Made by a program: the position numbers and the translations under genes. The notes under the pieces are model-generated. The model worked only from the letters and a program-made list of their open reading frames with translations, was not told where the DNA came from and searched no databases. A DNA stretch of 64,000 nt from Rhodomicrobium sp. (GTDB lineage: Bacteria > Pseudomonadota > Alphaproteobacteria > Rhizobiales > HXMU1428-3). The stretch covers positions 1,256,364 to 1,320,363 of the forward strand of contig BQJK01000001.1 of assembly GCA_021604665.1 (NCBI GenBank). The letters are read 5' to 3'. Below, piece after piece: positions 18,536 to 28,056 of the stretch (the first letter of the stretch is position 1; every line of letters starts with the position of its first letter).

Positions 18536-19360
18536 ATGTTATATGACGGCAAAACCCCGCCAATCCCCAAACGGCTGCTCAAGGAACCAATAGCTGTGAA
18601 CAGCAACTCCGGCATTCGCCGCCGCTTCAGTCGCTCCGCCAAGAGTTATGACGACAATGCCGCCATCCAGCGCCGCGTTGCCGCCAGGCTCTGCGCGCTA
18701 ATCGACGATCCAGAACCAAAACAATGCCTTGAACTTGGTTGCGGTACCGGCTTTCTCTCACTATGCCTGCTAGAGAAATACCAGAGCAGCACCTTTACCC
18801 TCACAGATATTTCGCCAGATATGTTGGCAGAAACCCGCACGAAACTAGAGCAGCACCAGCCTCCTTTTGCTCAAAACATAACCCTCAAACCACTCGATTT
18901 CAGAGAGCTGACCACCCCCCCGACAGAACAAGCTGAGCGCTATGATCTGATCACGGCCAGCATGGTTATTCACTGGGGTGACAATATTCTCAACACCCTC
19001 TCTGCAATCAGCCAGCATCTCACAGAGAACGGGCGCTTTTATTACAGCACTATCGGTCCAAACACCTTCAAAGAATGGCAGCAAACACTGAATTCCTGCG
19101 GGTTAAAATCCGGCCTGCGCCTTCCTCCCCATTTGCCTGGCATCATTGAAACAGAGACCATTACCACAAAGCATAATAGCGCTGCCTCTTTCCTGAACGA
19201 GCTGCGCCGCACCGGTGCCCATGGCCCCCGCCAGGACTACACCCCCCTCACGCATCGTGAGTTGAAAAGAGCGATGAACGCTCTGGAGCAGAACCATAAC
19301 GCTGCCCTGACATGGGAAATCAAATATGGCTGCCTTACTGCCTGGCAAAACTCAGTCTAA
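18536..19360 (+). CDS. BioC-like SAM-dependent methyltransferase
   Basis: The 274-residue protein begins with the BioC hallmark RRFSRSAKSYDDNAAIQRRVAARLCALI. A class I SAM motif follows (QCLELGCGTGFLSLCLLE, about residues 65-82), then TLTDISPDML and DLITASMVIHWGDNILNTLSAISQHLTENGRFYYSTIGPNTFKEW, again close to BioC. BioC methylates malonyl-ACP to start pimelate synthesis for biotin. No bio genes are adjacent, so the role could differ. The ATG at 18536 is used; a TTG six codons earlier is possible. No strong ribosome-binding site precedes either. Confidence 0.78.
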   Translation: MLYDGKTPPIPKRLLKEPIAVNSNSGIRRRFSRSAKSYDDNAAIQRRVAARLCALIDDPEPKQCLELGCGTGFLSLCLLEKYQSSTFTLTDISPDMLAETRTKLEQHQPPFAQNITLKPLDFRELTTPPTEQAERYDLITASMVIHWGDNILNTLSAISQHLTENGRFYYSTIGPNTFKEWQQTLNSCGLKSGLRLPPHLPGIIETETITTKHNSAASFLNELRRTGAHGPRQDYTPLTHRELKRAMNALEQNHNAALTWEIKYGCLTAWQNSV

Positions 19361-19690
19361 CGCTCAGCACAAACTCCAAAATTAAAATCCGCCCTCCCAC
19401 GTAGCTAAGCTCTTAAATACATGCAGAACACTTGCATATTAATTAGAGCGACAGGCACCTCACTGCACATATATTAGGCATATAAAAATATGCCCTCAAA
19501 AGCATCACGAACTATAAAGCACTGTTTTAATTTGTGTTTTTAGCCTCAAAGCCGCTTGGCATGAAACTTGACTTATAGAAGCATGTTAACGCAAAGCCGC
19601 GCCAGCACAGCAAGCAAACAACATTGCAAGCTTAGTTAGCGCCAGCGCACTTTGCTCAATTGGCTTTAAATCATGAGGGGAAATATCTGA
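19361..19690. other. Upstream region of the NrtABC-like operon
   Basis: About 330 AT-rich bases between the BioC-like gene and the binding protein. It contains a weak sigma-54-like element (listed separately) and a lone GCGACA half-site at 19448-19453. I found no convincing NtrC site. Confidence 0.4.
19557..19571 (+). promoter_or_regulatory. Weak sigma-54-like promoter upstream of the ABC importer
   Basis: TGGCATGAAACTTGA has a good -24 half and the right spacing, but the -12 element reads TTGA instead of TTGC, losing the conserved C. It lies 120 bases before the binding-protein start. Treated as a candidate only. Confidence 0.25.
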
Positions 19691-21115
19691 ATGCTTTTCA
19701 GTAACAAACTGAATATCGAGAGCGGCATAAAAAAACTTATGCACACTCTAGCGGTAACAGCCATCACAGCCATTTCGGCAACAGCTTTTGTAACAACCAA
19801 CTCAATGGCCGCAGAATTAGAGCTCGAAAAAGAAGAGCTAAAATTCGGCTTTATCAAACTCACAGATATGGCACCGCTCGCCATCGCCTATGAAAAAGGT
19901 TATTTTGAAGATGAAGGTCTTTTCGTAACCATTGAACCCCAGGCCAACTGGAAAGTGCTTCTTGACCGCGTCATCGACGGGCAGTTGGACGGCGCCCACA
20001 TGCTAGCCGGCCAGCCCCTTGCCGCAACCATCGGTTTTGGCACCAAAGCTCATATCATCACCCCTTTCTCTATGGACTTGAACGGCAACGGCATCACTGT
20101 CTCAAACGCGGTTTGGGCCGAGATGAAAAAGCATATCCCCATGGGAGAAGATGGCAAACCCGTCCACCCCATCAAAGCTGATTATTTAAAACCTGTGGTT
20201 GATAAATATAAAGCCGAAGGCAAGCCCTTTAAAATGGGCATGGTCTTCCCAGTTTCCACTCACAATTATGAACTGCGTTATTGGCTGGCAGCAGGCGGCA
20301 TTCACCCTGGCTACTACTCCAAAACGGACATTAGCGGCCAGATCAATGCAGACGCCCAGCTCTCCGTCACCCCGCCCCCGCAAATGCCCGCCACAATGGA
20401 AGCAGGCACAATCTATGGTTACTGCGTTGGCGAGCCTTGGAACCAACAAGCCGTCTTCAAAGGCATTGGCGTGCCGGTTATCACCGACTATGAAATCTGG
20501 AAAAACAATCCAGAGAAAGTCTTCGGCATCAGAGCAGATTTCGCAGAAAAATATCCAAACACCACCCTGGCTATCGTCAAAGCTCTCATTCGCGCCGCCA
20601 AATGGCTCGATGAGAATGACAACGCCAACCGTATGGAAGCTGTGAAAATCCTTGCCAAGCCTGCTTATGTCGGTGCCGATGAAAAGGTCATTGCCAATTC
20701 AATGACAGGCACCTTCGAATATGAAAAAGGCGATAAGCGCGAAGTGCCGGACTTTAATGTTTTCTATCGTTATTTCGCGACCTACCCCTACTACTCAGAT
20801 GCCGTCTGGTATCTCAGCCAAATGCGCCGCTGGGGGCAAATCACCGAGCAAAAGGATGATTCCTGGTACGATGAAATTGCCAAAAAAGTCTACAAACCAA
20901 GCATCTATATGAAAGCAGCTGAGCTGTTGATCGCTGAAGGCAAGGTCAAGAAGGAGGAGTTTCCCTTCGGCACTGATGGCTACCGCGAACCCCAATCCGA
21001 GTTCATCGATAAAGTGACCTTTGATGGCCGCAAGCCCAATGAATATCTCAAATCATTCACCATCGGCCTCAAAGGGGCACAACAGGTACTGGATGGTAAA
21101 GTCGCGGAGAAATAA
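19691..21115 (+). CDS. NrtA/CmpA-family substrate-binding protein
   Basis: The 474-residue protein has an N-terminal signal (about residues 15-41, ending MAA) and a two-lobed periplasmic binding domain of the nitrate/bicarbonate/sulfonate type. [70 protein letters not shown] is the classical NrtA opening, and [19 protein letters not shown] and [12 protein letters not shown] line the pocket in relatives. It should bind an anion for the adjacent permease and ATPase. No nitrate reductase is nearby, so nitrate, nitrite, cyanate or another oxoanion are all possible. A GAGGGG ribosome-binding site precedes the ATG. Confidence 0.88.
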   Translation: MLFSNKLNIESGIKKLMHTLAVTAITAISATAFVTTNSMAAELELEKEELKFGFIKLTDMAPLAIAYEKGYFEDEGLFVTIEPQANWKVLLDRVIDGQLDGAHMLAGQPLAATIGFGTKAHIITPFSMDLNGNGITVSNAVWAEMKKHIPMGEDGKPVHPIKADYLKPVVDKYKAEGKPFKMGMVFPVSTHNYELRYWLAAGGIHPGYYSKTDISGQINADAQLSVTPPPQMPATMEAGTIYGYCVGEPWNQQAVFKGIGVPVITDYEIWKNNPEKVFGIRADFAEKYPNTTLAIVKALIRAAKWLDENDNANRMEAVKILAKPAYVGADEKVIANSMTGTFEYEKGDKREVPDFNVFYRYFATYPYYSDAVWYLSQMRRWGQITEQKDDSWYDEIAKKVYKPSIYMKAAELLIAEGKVKKEEFPFGTDGYREPQSEFIDKVTFDGRKPNEYLKSFTIGLKGAQQVLDGKVAEK

Positions 21116-21338
21116 GTCCCCCGCCTCTATGAGCTGCCTTCTAGAGGGAAAATAGACTGCAGTTTCTAAAATAGAGGCGAACGCAATATCGCAGCGCTGG
21201 TGGGGGTGAAAACCCCCACCAGCAAACCATTTTTTATCAGCCGTGTAATCAGTCATGAATTTTGAGGCATCCATTTTAAACCGGTCCCTCCAGAGTTAAC
21301 AAACAGAAACACTTAAGCCACAAAGACGGATCAATCAG

Positions 21339-22313
21339 ATGGCCAACATATCAATCACACCAGATTTTCTTCGCACATCAATCGATGTGAAAGCCGCCCT
21401 CCGCGCCATACTCATCCCCTTAGTTGCAATCCTGATCTTCCTTGCAATCTGGGAATTCACCGCCTCTCAAATCAAAACTTCCCTCGGCCTCGTCCCCGGC
21501 CCCATTGAGGTCAGCAAACAATTTTCAACTCTGATTACAGAACATAATACTGAGCGCGAGAAAGCCGCCGCCTTCATAGAACGCCAAAAGATAAGAAACG
21601 AGAAAAAGCTCGCCAAAAACCCGGATGCCATTGTTAAAATACGTCCCTACACCGGCGCCCCCACTTTCTTTGATCAAATTCTCACAAGCCTGTTAACGGT
21701 ATTTACCGGCTTTATTATCGCGTCCATCATTGCCATCCCAATAGGGATACTTTCTGGCCTGTCGCAAACCTTCCACACTGCGATTAACCCGATTGTACAG
21801 ATCTTCAAACCAATCTCGCCACTTGCCTGGTTACCGATTGTCACAATCATCGTCAGCGCCGTTTACGTCTCTGATGACCCTTACTTCTCAAAATCTTTCG
21901 TTACCTCAGCCCTCACCGTCACTCTTTGTTGCATGTGGCCAACCTTGATAAACACAGCTGTTGGTGTTGCCGGCGTAGATAGAGACCTCATAAATGTCTC
22001 ACGGGTGCTGCAACTCTCCAGCCTCACCAAGGTTTACAAAATCATCCTCCCCTCAGCCATACCGATGATCTTCACCGGGCTGCGCCTCTCTCTTGGCATT
22101 GGGTGGATGGTACTGATCGCTGCTGAAATGCTGGCGCAAAACCCAGGGCTCGGCAAATTCGTTTGGGATGAATTTCAAAACGGCAGCTCAAACTCACTCG
22201 GCCGCATCATGGTTGCCGTCATCGTCATTGGCATCATTGGCTTCATCCTGGACCGCTTGATGCTTCTCATCCAAAGCCGCGTCTCCTGGGATAAAGACGC
22301 CATCCTACGCTAA
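21339..22313 (+). CDS. ABC transporter permease, NrtB/SsuC type
   Basis: The 324-residue inner-membrane protein has one helix near the N-terminus (about residues 25-45). An extra charged stretch of about 50 residues follows (HNTEREKAAAFIERQKIRNEKKLAKNPDAIVK), then the five-helix BPD_transp_1 core with the EAA loop around DRDLINVSRVLQLSSLTKVYKIILPSAIPMIFTGLRLSLGIGWMVLIAAEML. The charged insertion is longer than in typical NrtB. It pairs with the binding protein upstream and the ATPase 38 bases downstream in one operon. Confidence 0.88.
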   Translation: MANISITPDFLRTSIDVKAALRAILIPLVAILIFLAIWEFTASQIKTSLGLVPGPIEVSKQFSTLITEHNTEREKAAAFIERQKIRNEKKLAKNPDAIVKIRPYTGAPTFFDQILTSLLTVFTGFIIASIIAIPIGILSGLSQTFHTAINPIVQIFKPISPLAWLPIVTIIVSAVYVSDDPYFSKSFVTSALTVTLCCMWPTLINTAVGVAGVDRDLINVSRVLQLSSLTKVYKIILPSAIPMIFTGLRLSLGIGWMVLIAAEMLAQNPGLGKFVWDEFQNGSSNSLGRIMVAVIVIGIIGFILDRLMLLIQSRVSWDKDAILR

Positions 22314-22351
22314 TCGCCATACAGCAAATTTTTCCGAAAACGGAGCCTAAT

Positions 22352-23323
22352 ATGCCTAATACCTATTTAAAAATCGATCATGTCAGTAAAACCTTCCCCA
22401 CCCCCACAGGTGAATTCTGCGCCCTGGACAATGTTGACCTAGCCATAAACCAAGGTGAATACATCTCAATCATTGGCCATTCAGGCTGCGGTAAGTCCAC
22501 TGTGCTAAATGTCGTCGCGGGCCTGCTAGACCCCTCAGAAGGCGGGGTAATCCTGGAAAATAGAGAGATCAGCGGCCCCGGCCCTGACCGTGCGGTCGTC
22601 TTTCAGCATCACTCACTCATGCCCTGGCTCTCCGTATATGAAAATGTCGCCCTCGCCGTGCGCCGGGTTTTCAAAGGCAAAAAATCCAAAGCTGAGATGC
22701 ATGACTGGATCGTCCATAACCTCACATTGGTTCATATGGACCACGCCATGGAAAAATTGCCATCAGAAATCTCAGGCGGCATGAAACAACGGGTCGGCAT
22801 TGCCCGGGCTCTCGCCATGCAACCCAAAGTTTTGCTTATGGATGAACCCTTCGGCGCACTGGATGCGCTAACCCGCTCACATATGCAAGAAAGTTTGATG
22901 GAAATTCAGACCGAGCTGAACAACACCATCATCATGATCACCCATGATGTCGATGAAGCCGTCCTGCTCTCAGACAAAATCATCATGATGACCAATGGCC
23001 CGTCAGCAACCATTGGCGAAGTTCTAGAAATTGATCTCCCCAGACCACGAAACAGGGTTCGCCTGGCCGATAACCCAACTTATAACCATTATCGCCAGCA
23101 AGTGCTAAGCTTCCTCTATGAGCGCCAGCGCAACCCGCTAGATACCAAGGCTAAAACCGAGGTCTCAGCTGAAACTGAAACACCTGTCGAAACTGAAAAA
23201 TCAGTAGAAAACAGGACACCAGAAACAGCCGTAACCAAAAGCGAACCAGAAAAAGGAGACCCACAACCACCACAAGATCAACCCGCTCTAAAAATCGTTG
23301 ACCGTTCTGGTCAGGCCGCCTGA
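22352..23323 (+). CDS. ABC transporter ATPase, NrtD/SsuB type
   Basis: The 323-residue ATPase shows Walker A (GHSGCGKST, about residue 43), the Q-loop in [20 protein letters not shown], signature [16 protein letters not shown], Walker B ([16 protein letters not shown]) and the switch histidine in [10 protein letters not shown]. It energises uptake by the NrtAB-like proteins encoded just upstream. The last 60 residues form an unusual acidic and proline/threonine-rich tail (repeats of ETE/VET) that does not belong to the fold and is probably disordered. Typical NrtD proteins end before this tail. Confidence 0.92.
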   Translation: MPNTYLKIDHVSKTFPTPTGEFCALDNVDLAINQGEYISIIGHSGCGKSTVLNVVAGLLDPSEGGVILENREISGPGPDRAVVFQHHSLMPWLSVYENVALAVRRVFKGKKSKAEMHDWIVHNLTLVHMDHAMEKLPSEISGGMKQRVGIARALAMQPKVLLMDEPFGALDALTRSHMQESLMEIQTELNNTIIMITHDVDEAVLLSDKIIMMTNGPSATIGEVLEIDLPRPRNRVRLADNPTYNHYRQQVLSFLYERQRNPLDTKAKTEVSAETETPVETEKSVENRTPETAVTKSEPEKGDPQPPQDQPALKIVDRSGQAA

Positions 23324-23391
23324 TCAAGCAAATTAATTATGAGAAAGCACCAGTAAATCACCCACAAAGAAGCACCCAAAACTGATACAGT

Positions 23392-23409
23392 TGTTGCAGC
23401 TTTGGGACG
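23392..23409. promoter_or_regulatory. Upstream activator site, PQQ dehydrogenase 1 (imperfect)
   Basis: TGTTGC-AGCTTT-GGGACG matches the shared element TGTCGC-N6-GCGACA in 5 of 6 left and 4 of 6 right positions. It lies about 65 bases before the -24 box of the adjacent promoter. Confidence 0.4.
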
Positions 23410-23463
23410 CATCTTCCCGCATTTGTGAGTGTTTATTAAGATATTACAGTGCTTTATGAGAAG

Positions 23464-23478
23464 TGGCACAAACTCTGC
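23464..23478 (+). promoter_or_regulatory. Sigma-54 promoter of PQQ dehydrogenase 1
   Basis: TGGCACAAACTCTGC carries the full -24 hexamer TGGCAC, correct 10-base GG-to-GC spacing and a -12 CTGC (consensus TTGC). Transcription should begin about 12 bases downstream, leaving a long leader. Confidence 0.6.
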
Positions 23479-23676
23479 GTTACAATATGACGCATGAGCC
23501 CGGGTATATGCTCATCCGCTGCAATAGCTTCACAAAGCTACCAATGAGGATGAGGCATCTATCAATGCTCATCAATTATTGAGCGACTTTCGCTTAACTC
23601 GAGTAACGAGAACAAGCTTCGGTTCCGCCAACATAATGACACTTAAGTCATGGCAGAACCTTCGGGAGGAAAATTT

Positions 23677-25365
23677 ATGAAAATAAGCATGAAGTGGAAG
23701 CCTATGACTTCTGCGATAGCGTCAAACATGATGCTAGCAGCAGTAGCAACAGGCTTTGGACTTACACCAATCATGTCTAACACCGCTTACGCGGATGATG
23801 GCAGCGACTGGCCTAAATATTACCGTACTGATAAAGCCTGGCGTTATAGCCCGCTTGAACAGATCAACAAATCAAATGTTGGCAAACTAAAAGTTGCATG
23901 GATCCACCAGCCTGGTGATATTCAGCACGGTTTGCAAGCAACACCAATCGTTGTTGATGGTAAGCTTTATTATGTCGGCGCTAACAACAATGTTTTTGCA
24001 GTCGATGCAAAAACAGGTAAAACCATCTGGCATTACAAACCAAAACTGAACCCACTTGCTGACAAAGTGTTCTACGTCGCCGCCAGCCGCGGTGTTACTG
24101 TCGGACATGGCATGGTGTTCCTTGGCACGCTTGATGGCGCAATGGTTGCCCTCAAACAAGAAACTGGCAAAGTTGTCTGGAAAACACAGGTAACAGATTT
24201 TAAAGATTGCTACGGCTGTCTTTTCTCTTCACCTCCACAGCTAGCTGGTGACATCATTTATGGTGGCACAACAGGCGGCGACCAACCACAACAAGGTCGC
24301 ATCTTTGCATTGAATGCCAAAACAGGTGAGAAAGCCTGGACATTCAACACCATTAAAGACGACCCCAAAAGCTGGCCTGGTGATTCAGGTAAAGTTGGCG
24401 GCGGCGGTGCATGGATGCCTGGCGTTTACGATGAAAAAACCGATACAATCTTCATCGGTACAAGTAACGCTGCTCCTGACTTCTACCCAGCAGGCCGTAA
24501 AGGTGACAACCTCTACACAGCCTCAATCCTGGCTCTAGAAGGCAAAACTGGCAAACTGAAATGGCACTATCAAGAAGTTCCACATGATACATGGGACTAT
24601 GACGCTGCTTATGAAATCATGACAATTGAGCATGAGGGCAAAGAACTCCTCGTACATCTCAATAAAGGTGGTTTCGTATTCGTTCTTGATAAGAAAACCG
24701 GCAAGCCACACAACATCTGGCAGCTAGCTAAGCATGTTAACTGGGTTAAAAGCATCAACCCTAAAACAGGCGAGCTTGTCGGTCGTAATGAACCAGTAGC
24801 AGGCAAAGCCAAAACCTTCTGCCCATACCTCCTAGGTGTTCGCAGCTGGAACCAGGCAGCCTACAACCCAAAAACCAAGCTTTGGTACACCAATGCGATG
24901 GAAGTATGTAACGAAGTTACAGCTGCCGAGCAGGAAGTTGACAAAGTTGGTATCGCGGGTCTCTACCTCGGCATCTCAGCGATTAAAACTGTGAACCCTC
25001 CTGGGGACAAAGTTTCAGCTCGCTTCGAAGCACGTGATCCAATCACAGGTAAAGTCAAATGGACACTTCCATATGAAATGCCTGGTCTAAGCTCTGTTCT
25101 TACAACAGGTGGCGGCCTCGTGTTTAATGGTGACGTTCGCGGCAATATCTTCGCTTACGATGCTGACAACGGTAAAGAGCTTTGGAGCTTCAACACAGGC
25201 TCCGGTATTCGCTCAGGTCCAATCAGCTACAGCGTTGGTGGCAAGCAATATATTGTTGTGCCTAGTGGCCTTGGCTCACACGCACCCGGCTTTATGGCAG
25301 GTTCCTTCCCTGATATTGCGGGTCTTCCAGGTGGCGCTGCTTTGATCGCATTCACAATTGAATAG
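23677..25365 (+). CDS. PQQ-dependent alcohol dehydrogenase, MxaF/XoxF family
   Basis: The 562-residue periplasmic quinoprotein has a signal peptide (ending TAYA, about residue 39) and the eight-bladed propeller with tryptophan-docking repeats (for example DAKTGKTIWHY, DADNGKELWSF). GTSNAAPDFYP supplies the metal-ligand Asn264. VPHDTWDYDAAYE holds the catalytic Asp307 and a second Asp309 two residues on, the DxD pattern that marks lanthanide-using XoxF/PedH enzymes against the calcium type. The vicinal Cys-Cys of methanol dehydrogenase is absent (FY at that position); another pair, Cys178/Cys181, is present. The start is fixed by GGGAGGA eight bases before this ATG. Electrons should pass to the downstream cytochrome. 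The alcohol substrate is unknown. Confidence 0.9.
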   Translation: MKISMKWKPMTSAIASNMMLAAVATGFGLTPIMSNTAYADDGSDWPKYYRTDKAWRYSPLEQINKSNVGKLKVAWIHQPGDIQHGLQATPIVVDGKLYYVGANNNVFAVDAKTGKTIWHYKPKLNPLADKVFYVAASRGVTVGHGMVFLGTLDGAMVALKQETGKVVWKTQVTDFKDCYGCLFSSPPQLAGDIIYGGTTGGDQPQQGRIFALNAKTGEKAWTFNTIKDDPKSWPGDSGKVGGGGAWMPGVYDEKTDTIFIGTSNAAPDFYPAGRKGDNLYTASILALEGKTGKLKWHYQEVPHDTWDYDAAYEIMTIEHEGKELLVHLNKGGFVFVLDKKTGKPHNIWQLAKHVNWVKSINPKTGELVGRNEPVAGKAKTFCPYLLGVRSWNQAAYNPKTKLWYTNAMEVCNEVTAAEQEVDKVGIAGLYLGISAIKTVNPPGDKVSARFEARDPITGKVKWTLPYEMPGLSSVLTTGGGLVFNGDVRGNIFAYDADNGKELWSFNTGSGIRSGPISYSVGGKQYIVVPSGLGSHAPGFMAGSFPDIAGLPGGAALIAFTIE

Positions 25366-25392
25366 ATCATAGCCAAGCGTTTAATCAGGCAG

Positions 25393-25424
25393 CAAGGGGA
25401 GCTCAATGGGCTCCCCTTGTTTTT
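25393..25424 (+). terminator. Rho-independent terminator after PQQ dehydrogenase 1
   Basis: CAAGGGGAGC (25393-25402) pairs with GCTCCCCTTG (25410-25419) and a TTTTT run follows at once. It may attenuate rather than separate the downstream cytochrome gene, a pattern that keeps dehydrogenase mRNA in excess. Confidence 0.85.
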
Positions 25425-25586
25425 AGCATAAGTTTTTATCATGTATTTTTATGCTTATTTGTCTCTGATTTATTCACAATAGCGAACAAAAAATACTCAT
25501 AAACATCTGCAACAATCACTCACAAGCCACTGCAATTGATGATATTTTAAGGCATCACATACTTTAGCTAAGGAGCAAAATTGTAA

Positions 25587-26063
25587 ATGAAAATTTCGTA
25601 TAGCATCTCCACCATTTGCCTATTTTTATTTGGTGTTTTTATCTTCAGCACCCTCACTGTCACCGGTGTAAATTCAATGTACCCTTATGACCCAGACCCA
25701 GCGGTTGCGGCAGAGGGCAAAAAATCAGCCGATAAAAAATCCGCTGATGCAGAAGAGCTAACAGGCGATGCCCTGAAAGAAAAAGTTTTCGCCGACCCAA
25801 CCTCAATTGAAGCAGGCCAACTGCGCTTTGCGCAAAGTTGCTCCGCCTATTGTCATGGTGATAAAGGCGCTGGCGGCGAAGTTGCGCCCCTGCAGTGCCA
25901 GGTCGAATACACACCAGAATATGTTTTCGCAGTTATCACAGAAGGTCGCAGAGCCGGCAGCCGTTACATGCCCTCTTGGAAAGATACCTATAGCGAAAAA
26001 GAAAGATGGGAACTTGCAGCTTTCATCATGAGCTTGAAAAACCTGCCCAAGTGCAAAGAATAA
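25587..26063 (+). CDS. Cytochrome c with CX3CH haem motif (partner of PQQ dehydrogenase 1)
   Basis: The 158-residue protein has an N-terminal membrane anchor or signal (residues 5-28), a lysine/aspartate-rich linker and a class I cytochrome c domain. The haem site reads CSAYCH: Cys85, Cys89, His90 with three intervening residues instead of two. The codons are unambiguous. Met128 in RYMPSW is the likely sixth ligand. Positioned after a XoxF-like dehydrogenase and before XoxJ-like proteins, it fills the XoxG/MxaG slot as electron acceptor. An AAGGAG ribosome-binding site precedes the ATG. A related CX3CH cytochrome follows the second PQQ dehydrogenase. Confidence 0.85.
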   Translation: MKISYSISTICLFLFGVFIFSTLTVTGVNSMYPYDPDPAVAAEGKKSADKKSADAEELTGDALKEKVFADPTSIEAGQLRFAQSCSAYCHGDKGAGGEVAPLQCQVEYTPEYVFAVITEGRRAGSRYMPSWKDTYSEKERWELAAFIMSLKNLPKCKE

Positions 26064-26082
26064 TCATTTAGGGGACCTGCAA

Positions 26083-26904
26083 ATGATCGGCATCTACAGA
26101 TCAACTCACTACGCTTTAATAGCGGCCCTCACCCTATGCATAGTGATTATAGGGCAGCGCTCAGCTTCAGCTGAAACCATTGACTATATTAAGGAACGCC
26201 GAGAGCTGATTGTTTGCGTGTCCCCCCGTGCTGAGCCCTACTCAGATGCCATCTTAATGATAGAGCGCCCTAAATATCCGGGCATCCAGATAGAGCTCGC
26301 AAATCAGTTGGCCAAAAAAATTGGTGTCGGTGTGAAATACAGCTGGCTGAATTTTTTCCTGCAAGCCGATAAGGTCAAATGCGACCTCTTCATGGGCGTG
26401 CCAAAGTTTAAAAATGAAACCCCACACCCATTTCTAAAAAAATCGGTGAGCTATTATTCCGGCGTGAAAGATATTTTCGTCGCAACCAAAGACTTTAATT
26501 TAAAGGGGTTGAAAGATTTCAAAGGTCTGCGTGTCGCCGCAGACACAAGCACCCTTGCCCAAGACATCCTGCGCAAACAAAATAGCGGTGCAGAGCTATT
26601 TGTCAGCTACATCGAAGATACTAAAAAACTTAATGCCCTCAAAAAGGGCGAGATAGATATCGCGCTAGTGACCAATATCAGCCTTGGATGGTACCAGCAT
26701 GATAATCCAGACCTTAAAGAAGTCATCATCACCCCAGCATCCATCATTGCTCCCAATAAGGAATATGATTTCGCCCTTGGACTGCATAAGGCAGATGAGA
26801 AAACCATCAAGATCTTCAATACCTATCTGCAAGAGCTGATTGCTGATGGCACCGTCAAAAAAATATTCAACCATTACGGCATCGACTATCAGCTCAACGA
26901 TTAA
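26083..26904 (+). CDS. MxaJ/XoxJ-like periplasmic binding protein (copy 1)
   Basis: The 273-residue protein has a signal peptide (ending ASA, about residue 29) and a family 3 solute-binding fold: RRELIVCVSPRAEPYS, GIQIELANQLAKKIGVGVKYSWLNF, FKGLRVAADTSTLAQDIL and KKGEIDIALVTNISLGWY. Members beside PQQ alcohol dehydrogenases (MxaJ, XoxJ, PedF-linked types) help activate or mature the dehydrogenase instead of feeding a transporter. No ABC partner is adjacent. It lies 19 bases after the cytochrome gene and 48 before a second copy, consistent with one operon. Confidence 0.85.
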   Translation: MIGIYRSTHYALIAALTLCIVIIGQRSASAETIDYIKERRELIVCVSPRAEPYSDAILMIERPKYPGIQIELANQLAKKIGVGVKYSWLNFFLQADKVKCDLFMGVPKFKNETPHPFLKKSVSYYSGVKDIFVATKDFNLKGLKDFKGLRVAADTSTLAQDILRKQNSGAELFVSYIEDTKKLNALKKGEIDIALVTNISLGWYQHDNPDLKEVIITPASIIAPNKEYDFALGLHKADEKTIKIFNTYLQELIADGTVKKIFNHYGIDYQLND

Positions 26905-26952
26905 AATTGCCGCTATAACAGCTATCAAACAACAAAAAGGGGAGCATTCGTC

Positions 26953-27816
26953 ATGCCAACGATTAGAGCAAAGCTCACCACCGCCATCAGCTCGCATAAA
27001 CTGCGCCCGTTGCTGGCCAGCCTAACACTATCTTCATGCATCCTGTTTTCAGGCATAGGGGCAACAACACTCCACGCAGAAAATATGCGCAACATAGAGA
27101 AAAAGGGTGAGTTTGAAATTTGCGTCTCCCCCCGCGCCATGCCGTTTTCAGACCTTCTGGAAGAACAAGCCGGCCGCCTCCCCGGGCTGCAAATCGATAT
27201 CGGCAAGGAAGTCGCCAAGCGTTTAAAGGTTGAGCTGAAAACAAGCTGGCTTAGCTATCGCTACCAGGCAAAATACACCACTTGTGATGCCTTCCCCGGC
27301 GTAGCACGATTAAAAAATGAGCCAGAAAATCTCTACCTGAAAAAAACAGTTCCCTATTTTAAAGTAGAGCTGCTCCTGGCCACCCGCCCCGGCACAACTC
27401 TAAAATCTATAGAAGATTTTAGAGACAAGCGCGTCGCTGTTTCACATGGCTCCCTTGTCCACGATGCACTCAGAAAAAAAGGTATCGAGGTTTTTGTCAG
27501 TTACACCACTGATGAAAAAAAACTGAAAGCGCTGGAGAAAAATGAGATAGATGTCGCCCTGGTCAGCAATATTGGCTTAGGCTGGTACCTGAAGAATAAT
27601 CCCGGCTTAAAATACGAAACTATTTCCAGCAAAGTCGTGGCTAAAAAATATGAATATGATTACGCCTTCGGTTTAAGGCGAGCTGATTTCATGACGGTTC
27701 GAGACTTCAACGATATCATTACCGCAATGATTGATGATGGCAGCTTCGAGCGCATATTTAACAGATATGGCATTGAATATAAGGTCAATAAGTTTGAAGG
27801 TGAGTTCATTCGTTAG
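26953..27816 (+). CDS. MxaJ/XoxJ-like periplasmic binding protein (copy 2)
   Basis: This 287-residue paralog of the preceding gene shares its layout: signal peptide (ending LHA), KGEFEICVSPRAMPFSDL, GLQIDIGKEVAKRLKVELKTSWLSYRYQAKYTTCDAFPG, FRDKRVAVSHGSLVHDALRKKGIEVFVSYTTDEKKLKALEKNEIDVALVSNIGLGWY and a C-terminal FERIFNRYGIEYKV. The two proteins align along their full length but have diverged strongly, which points to an old duplication. Like the first copy, it is probably a dehydrogenase accessory or maturation factor. Two copies per XoxF-like gene is unusual; one per dehydrogenase in the window is one explanation. Confidence 0.85.
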   Translation: MPTIRAKLTTAISSHKLRPLLASLTLSSCILFSGIGATTLHAENMRNIEKKGEFEICVSPRAMPFSDLLEEQAGRLPGLQIDIGKEVAKRLKVELKTSWLSYRYQAKYTTCDAFPGVARLKNEPENLYLKKTVPYFKVELLLATRPGTTLKSIEDFRDKRVAVSHGSLVHDALRKKGIEVFVSYTTDEKKLKALEKNEIDVALVSNIGLGWYLKNNPGLKYETISSKVVAKKYEYDYAFGLRRADFMTVRDFNDIITAMIDDGSFERIFNRYGIEYKVNKFEGEFIR

Positions 27817-28056
27817 CAATCTCAAAGCTACAAACTCACAAGGTCAACTTTTTACAATCCCGTCTTCCCTGTAATTTTAGAAGGCCCGCCTTCACTTTAA
27901 TCTTAGAAGGTAAGACGGGAGCTCCCCCCATTTACCCCCTCTACCCTATATATAACGCCCCCTTCCCATCTCCTCACCACATCACCAAGCTCGGCTCTTT
28001 ACTAAAATCACAGCCAGCTTCACAACGCCGTCGATGATCGCTCCCCCTACGACACA

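Larger units (their letters stand above)
23324..23676. other. Regulatory region of the first PQQ dehydrogenase
   Basis: About 350 bases with no gene. It holds a sigma-54-type promoter at 23464-23478, an upstream inverted-repeat match at 23392-23409, and a leader of about 190 bases before the ATG. The leader contains AT-rich inverted stretches, but I cannot assign a known riboswitch. Confidence 0.5.

Noticed and set aside
19361..19690. NtrC-binding sites upstream of the NrtABC-like operon
   Set aside because: ATGCA-N7-TGCAT near 19421-19437 has the wrong spacing for NtrC and no CC/GG flanks.
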